Assembly: GCF_016861845.1 (NCBI RefSeq)
Contig: NZ_BOLV01000012.1
Span: 1-64,000 of the forward strand
Reading direction: 5' to 3'
Source: Lacticaseibacillus suilingensis
Lineage (GTDB): Bacteria > Bacillota > Bacilli > Lactobacillales > Lactobacillaceae
DNA: 64,000 nucleotides
Both the position numbers and the translations under genes were made by a program. Each line of letters opens with the position of its first letter. The first letter of the stretch is position 1. A model generated the notes under the pieces. It saw nothing but the letters and a program-made list of their open reading frames with translations. It searched no databases and had not been told where the DNA came from. Positions 59,911 to 64,000 of the stretch are shown piece after piece.

Positions 59911-62697
59911 ATGAAAGTCAAAGACACATTGAATTTGGGCAAAACTGATTTCAAGATGCGCGCCGGCTTGCCGAATAAAGAGCCAAAGATGCAGGCAGCC
60001 TGGGAAGAAAATCACTTGTACCAAGAACGCCAAAAAGCGAATGAAGGGAAACCCACCTTTATTTTGCATGACGGCCCGCCATTTGCGAACGGGAACATCC
60101 ACATGGGCCATGCCCTCAACAAGATCTCCAAGGATATCATTGTGCGCTATAAGAGCATGAATGGCTTCCGCGCGCCGTATGTGCCTGGCTGGGATACCCA
60201 TGGCTTGCCAATTGAACAGCAGCTGGCCAAAAAAGGCGTGCACCGCAAGGAAATGAGCATGGCGGATTACCGGGAGTTGTGCCGGCAGTTTGCGATGAAG
60301 GAAATCGACAAGCAGCGCACCGACTTCAAGCGCCTGGGCGTGCTGGGCGACTGGGAGCATCCTTATATCACCTTGCAGCCCAAGTTTGAAGAAGCGGAAA
60401 TTCGCGTCTTTGGCGCCATGGCAGAAAAAGGCTATATCTATCATGGCCTGAAGCCGGTTTACTGGTCCTGGAGCTCTGAATCAACTTTGGCGGAAGCCGA
60501 AATTGAGTATCATGATGTGAAATCACCTTCGATTTATGTCGCCTTCAAAGTGGTCGATGGTAAAGGCTTGCTGGACAGCGATACCAGTTTCATTATTTGG
60601 ACCACCACGCCTTGGACCATTCCTGCCAACTATGGGATTGCAGTTAACCCGCGCTTTGAATACGCCCAAGTCCAAGCAGACGGCAAAAAGTATGTGGTCG
60701 CGGCCGAACGCTTGCCGGTGGTCAAAGAGGCACTGGGCTGGCAGGACGTCGAAATCCTGAAGACCTTTAGTGGCAAGGAAATGGACCGCATGACCGCCCA
60801 GCACCCGCTGTATGATCGCACTAGTTTAGTGATCTTAGGCGATCACGTCACCCTCGATTCTGGGACCGGCTTGGTGCACACCGCCCCTGGCCATGGTGAA
60901 GATGACTACAAGGCCGGCATGAAGTACGATCTGCCGGTAGTATCTGTGGTGGACGAAAAGGGCTTTATGACCGAAGACGCGCCTGGTTTTACCGGCGTGT
61001 TCTACGACAAGGCCAACCCAATGGTGACCAAAGCTTTAGAGGAAAAAGGGGCGCTACTGAAGCTCGACTTCTTCACGCACTCGTATCCGCATGACTGGCG
61101 GACCAAGAAACCAGTGATTTTCCGGGCCACCACCCAATGGTTTGCCTCAGTCGATGCCTTCCGCCAGCAGATTCTGGCTGCCATCGATCAGGTGCACTTC
61201 ACGCCGGAATGGGGCAAGACTCGCCTGTACAACATGATTCGGGACCGCGGCGACTGGGTCATTTCCCGTCAGCGCGCCTGGGGTGTGCCGCTACCGATTT
61301 TCTATGCCGAAGACGGCACCCCAATTTTGGAAAAAGCCACGATTGACCATGTTGCTGATTTGTTCGGCCAGTATGGCTCGATTGTGTGGTCACAGCGCGA
61401 GGCCAAGGACTTGCTACCTGAAGGCTACACCAATGAACATTCCCCGCATGGCGAGTTCACCAAGGAAACCGACATCATGGATGTGTGGTTTGACTCAGGT
61501 TCTTCCTGGTCTGGCGTCGTTGAGGCGCGGCCAGAATTGACCTATCCAGCTGACTTGTATCTGGAAGGCTCTGATCAGTACCGGGGTTGGTTCAATTCCA
61601 GTATCATCACCAGCGTGGCCGCACGCGGCAAGGCGCCTTATAAGCAGGTCTTGTCGCAAGGCTTCACCTTGGATGGTCAAGGCCGCAAGATGTCCAAGTC
61701 CTTGGGCAACACGATTGCCCCAGATGTCGTGGAAAAGCAGTACGGCGCCGAAATCATCCGCCTATGGGCGGCCACTGTGGATTCATCTTCTGATGTCCGC
61801 GTGTCGATGGATAATTTTGCCCAGACTTCAGAGGCATACCGCAAGATTCGTAACACCTTGCGCTTCATGATCGCCAACACCAGTGATTTTGATGAAGCCA
61901 AGGACACCGTTGCGTATGACCAACTCGGGAGCGTCGATCAGTATCTGATGGTACGGCTGAACCAAGTGATCGAAGCTGCCAAAGCCGCTTACGACCGCTA
62001 TGACTTTGCCACAGTGGAAAAGACCATTTCCAACTTCTTGGTGAACGATCTGTCGGCTTTTTACCTCGACTTCGCCAAAGACGTGGTTTACATTGAAGCT
62101 GAAAACAGTTTGGCGCGGCGTCGGATGCAAACTGTGATGTTCCGGGCCTTGGTTGACTTGACCAAGCTGCTGACCCCAATTCTTTCCCACACGGCGGAAG
62201 AAGTTTGGCCATACCTGCGCCAGCCGGAAGCTTACGCCGCACTCAGCAATTTACCGAGTGCCCAAAGCTTTGCCAATGGTGACGCGCTGCTGAAGCAATG
62301 GGGGGCCTTCATGGCGTTCCGCGCTGAAGTGCAAAAGAGTTTGGAAATGGCCCGCGATGCGAAGCTGATCGGCAAGTCCATGGAAGCGGCTGTGACCGTT
62401 TATCCAAAGCCCGCCTTACGGGAATTGCTGGCTGGGCTGGATGCGAATGTGATGCAGCTGTTGATCACCAGCGGGTTCACGGTGGCGGCTGAAGACGCTG
62501 CCGTGCCGGCTGATGCGGTTGCGTTTGACGATGGCGCGATTGTGGTCGCTCATGCGGCTGGCGATGTGTGCCAGCGTTGCCGCATGACCACGACTGATGT
62601 GGGCAGTGATGACCGGTTCCCAACCTTGTGTGCGCGTTGTGCCAAGATTGTGGCGGCAAACTTCCCAGAAGCCGTGACGAACGGCTTTGAGGCCTAA
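59911..62697 (+). CDS. ileS: Isoleucyl-tRNA synthetase
   Basis: A 928-residue class I synthetase. ATG 59911 behind GAGAGGAGTCGCT; an upstream in-frame start lies in the terminator. Motifs [18 protein letters not shown] (HIGH), [11 protein letters not shown] in the editing domain, [12 protein letters not shown] (KMSKS, ~595), and the C-terminal zinc finger C-Q-R-C and C-A-R-C (~890-910). Bacterial type by its length and zinc finger. Confidence 0.97.
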   Translation: MKVKDTLNLGKTDFKMRAGLPNKEPKMQAAWEENHLYQERQKANEGKPTFILHDGPPFANGNIHMGHALNKISKDIIVRYKSMNGFRAPYVPGWDTHGLPIEQQLAKKGVHRKEMSMADYRELCRQFAMKEIDKQRTDFKRLGVLGDWEHPYITLQPKFEEAEIRVFGAMAEKGYIYHGLKPVYWSWSSESTLAEAEIEYHDVKSPSIYVAFKVVDGKGLLDSDTSFIIWTTTPWTIPANYGIAVNPRFEYAQVQADGKKYVVAAERLPVVKEALGWQDVEILKTFSGKEMDRMTAQHPLYDRTSLVILGDHVTLDSGTGLVHTAPGHGEDDYKAGMKYDLPVVSVVDEKGFMTEDAPGFTGVFYDKANPMVTKALEEKGALLKLDFFTHSYPHDWRTKKPVIFRATTQWFASVDAFRQQILAAIDQVHFTPEWGKTRLYNMIRDRGDWVISRQRAWGVPLPIFYAEDGTPILEKATIDHVADLFGQYGSIVWSQREAKDLLPEGYTNEHSPHGEFTKETDIMDVWFDSGSSWSGVVEARPELTYPADLYLEGSDQYRGWFNSSIITSVAARGKAPYKQVLSQGFTLDGQGRKMSKSLGNTIAPDVVEKQYGAEIIRLWAATVDSSSDVRVSMDNFAQTSEAYRKIRNTLRFMIANTSDFDEAKDTVAYDQLGSVDQYLMVRLNQVIEAAKAAYDRYDFATVEKTISNFLVNDLSAFYLDFAKDVVYIEAENSLARRRMQTVMFRALVDLTKLLTPILSHTAEEVWPYLRQPEAYAALSNLPSAQSFANGDALLKQWGAFMAFRAEVQKSLEMARDAKLIGKSMEAAVTVYPKPALRELLAGLDANVMQLLITSGFTVAAEDAAVPADAVAFDDGAIVVAHAAGDVCQRCRMTTTDVGSDDRFPTLCARCAKIVAANFPEAVTNGFEA

Positions 62698-62699
62698 TC

Positions 62700-62921
62700 A
62701 TGTTAGGCCGCGTCCGGTTGTTTAACGAAAAGCAGGGCTACGGTTTCATCGTCCCTGAAGATGGTAGTCAAGATATCTATGTCCACTTTTCGGCCATTTT
62801 AGGTGGCGGGTTCAAGTCGCTTGCCGCGGGCCAAAAAGTGAAGTTTGTCATTGTTGAAGGTGCCAAAGGCCCTCAAGCCGCCAATGTAACGGTGGTTGAG
62901 GACTCCAACTACGGCGCTTAA
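62700..62921 (+). CDS. Cold-shock-domain protein
   Basis: A 73-residue OB-fold nucleic-acid-binding protein. It starts three bases after the ileS stop with only GAGG upstream. RNP1-like [10 protein letters not shown] (residues 11-20) and RNP2-like IYVHFSAI (27-34) are visible, but the first strand reads GRVRLFNE instead of the usual G-T-V-K-W-F-N, and the C-terminus differs from standard CspA. It may be co-transcribed with ileS under T-box control. Confidence 0.85.
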   Translation: MLGRVRLFNEKQGYGFIVPEDGSQDIYVHFSAILGGGFKSLAAGQKVKFVIVEGAKGPQAANVTVVEDSNYGA

Positions 62922-62975
62922 GCCCAAAGCAAACGGCAACCCATTGCGAGATGGGTTGCCGTTTTTGCTTGGGCT
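62921..62975. terminator. Long bidirectional terminator
   Basis: AGCCCAA-GCAAA-CGGCAACCCA pairs with TGGGTTGCCG-TTTTTGC-TTGGGCT around TTGCGAGA. It serves the cold-shock gene and the convergent minus-strand gene. Confidence 0.85.
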
Positions 62976-63918
62976 AAGGTTGACCATGACGCGCCGCTTG
63001 AAAGAGCCGGTGGGCGAATTTGTGCAAGGCCGTTGAAGTGGTGAAGGTGTGATCATTGCTCACCGGGGTGCGATAAAGCGCATCGAGGTGGCCGAGTTTT
63101 TGGGCGCGCTTTTCAATCATGGCGGCATCGCGATGCCGAAAGGTGTGCACCGTGAAAGGTTCTTGGATCGCGTCGTAAATCACCAATTCGATAGCTTGAT
63201 ACTCGAACACGGTGTAGCGAATGCGGCCGATTTTTACCCCCTGGCGGACCCGGGTTGGGCCTTGGGTCTGCCACAACGTTTGACGCTCGCTGACGGTAAG
63301 CACCACCGGTTCGGCGACTGGCGTGGTGGAGGCGCCGGCGGCTGTGATGTAGACGGGATGCCGGTCAGTTTGAACGATTTGATGCCAAGGGGTCAATGAA
63401 TCGTCACCAATGGGATTGACCGCCAACAAATTCAAGTCGCTGCTGGCCGCGACCCGCGTGGAGAACAAGGCCGAAGTGGCGACAAGGTTGATGCTAACTT
63501 GGGCATAACGAGCGGTGAGGAGATGCAATTTTAGCGGCTGGTAACACTCGTAAAGGGCCAGTCTGGCCGTCAAGGCATGGAGACTGGCGCCATGCGTGGC
63601 ACTTTCATTCAGATACTGATTGCACAGCCGGACGGTATTGCCGGTGGTGAGACTCACCAAGGTGCCTTGCGGGCTGACCGTTTTGGCCAAGGTCACCAGC
63701 GCACTAAAGGCGTGAAAGCTACCACTAGGCGCAATGATGGCCAGCTCATGCAGCGGTGCCACGGCGGAAAGTTGCATGATCAGCGGTTCGAGCTGGGTTT
63801 GCTGAGGAATTTGCACCAGCCGGGTTTGGCCGGCCAGCGCTTGGTGATACAGGTGTTTTAAAGTACGTAAATTGATAGCCGCGTCGGTCCCAAGCGCGGT
63901 GATTGCTTCATCCTTCAT
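62974..63918 (-). CDS. Unrecognised 314-residue protein
   Basis: Minus-strand gene convergent with the cold-shock gene. The ATG at 63918 was preferred since GGAGG lies seven bases upstream; the ATG at 63924 abuts that site. No membrane helix or signal peptide. The N-terminal half looks alpha/beta with a Rossmann-like alternation (LHELAIIAPSGSFHAF, QGTLVSLTTGNTVRL, VSINLVATSALF), perhaps a GT-B-like or hydrolase-like half domain. The C-terminal region (QGVKIGRIRYTVFEYQAIELVIYDA then FRHRDAAMIEKRAQKLGHLDALYRT) is unfamiliar. A GGTATTCTG promoter-like -10 lies upstream at ~63945. No function assigned. Confidence 0.6.
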   Translation of the reverse strand: MKDEAITALGTDAAINLRTLKHLYHQALAGQTRLVQIPQQTQLEPLIMQLSAVAPLHELAIIAPSGSFHAFSALVTLAKTVSPQGTLVSLTTGNTVRLCNQYLNESATHGASLHALTARLALYECYQPLKLHLLTARYAQVSINLVATSALFSTRVAASSDLNLLAVNPIGDDSLTPWHQIVQTDRHPVYITAAGASTTPVAEPVVLTVSERQTLWQTQGPTRVRQGVKIGRIRYTVFEYQAIELVIYDAIQEPFTVHTFRHRDAAMIEKRAQKLGHLDALYRTPVSNDHTFTTSTALHKFAHRLFQAARHGQP

Positions 63919-64000
63919 ACCCATGCCTCCAATAACTTCTCATCAGAATACCACCGTTAATGCCATTTGTCTTTAATTATTCTGGCATAATTTTCAGTTT

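Overview
The window looks like a chromosomal segment of a Lactobacillaceae bacterium, probably Lacticaseibacillus or a close high-GC relative. This rests on gene order (ezrA, nifS-like, thiI, rex, valS, folC, radC, mreBCD, minCD, amino-acid ABC operon, cls, thiT, DUF3397, mraZ and the dcw cluster through ileS), on T-box and TPP riboswitches, on strong AGGAGG ribosome binding sites and on a GC content that I judge by eye to be above 50%. Species cannot be fixed from the sequence alone.

Layout. (1) 1-7064: a surface-glycosylation-like locus with a 5'-damaged family 2 glycosyltransferase, two divergent or partial glycosyltransferase-like proteins, two proteins resembling the accessory beta domain of GtfA/GtfB-type enzymes, and a YfhO polytopic membrane protein. 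(2) 7139-11853: a family 2 glycosidase, then a TetR repressor with two perfect operators driving an NmrA-like reductase, and a second NmrA-like reductase. (3) 11875-19055: a 7.2-kb block bounded by direct repeats of the 3' end of rpsD. It holds a small helical protein, a two-ATPase ABC exporter, a sensor kinase/response regulator pair, an SDR enzyme and a MarR regulator. Two matched promoters with paired TGCCCG boxes precede the small gene and the ABC operon. (4) 19056-26716: rpsD with a leader, a free-methionine-sulfoxide reductase, ezrA, the NifS-like/ThiI 4-thiouridine pair, a GNAT enzyme, rex, and a valine T-box followed by three large palindromic repeats. (5) 26717-35866: valS, a heme-efflux operon of hrtRBA type with its operators, an L,D-transpeptidase, folC, a HAD phosphatase and radC. 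(6) 36067-40029: mreB-mreC-mreD-minC-minD. (7) 40030-46106: a T-box leader with one stem I and two terminator modules in front of an amino-acid ABC operon, cardiolipin synthase, more palindromic repeats, a TPP riboswitch with thiT, and two small membrane proteins. (8) 46245-62921: the dcw cluster mraZ-rsmH-ftsL-pbp2x-mraY-murD-murG-divIB-ftsA-ftsZ-sepF-yggT-ylmH-divIVA, an isoleucine T-box, ileS and a cold-shock-domain gene. (9) 62974-63918: an unrecognised gene on the minus strand.

Regions 6 and 8 form the elongation and division machinery: MreBCD for lateral wall growth, MinCD/DivIVA/EzrA/SepF for septum placement, FtsA/FtsZ/DivIB/FtsL/PBP2x for the divisome, and MraY/MurD/MurG for precursor synthesis. 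The least explained parts are a family of about 125-bp intergenic palindromes (five full copies and one partial), the rpsD-bounded block, the twin promoters inside it, and the duplicated decision domain of the amino-acid T-box.
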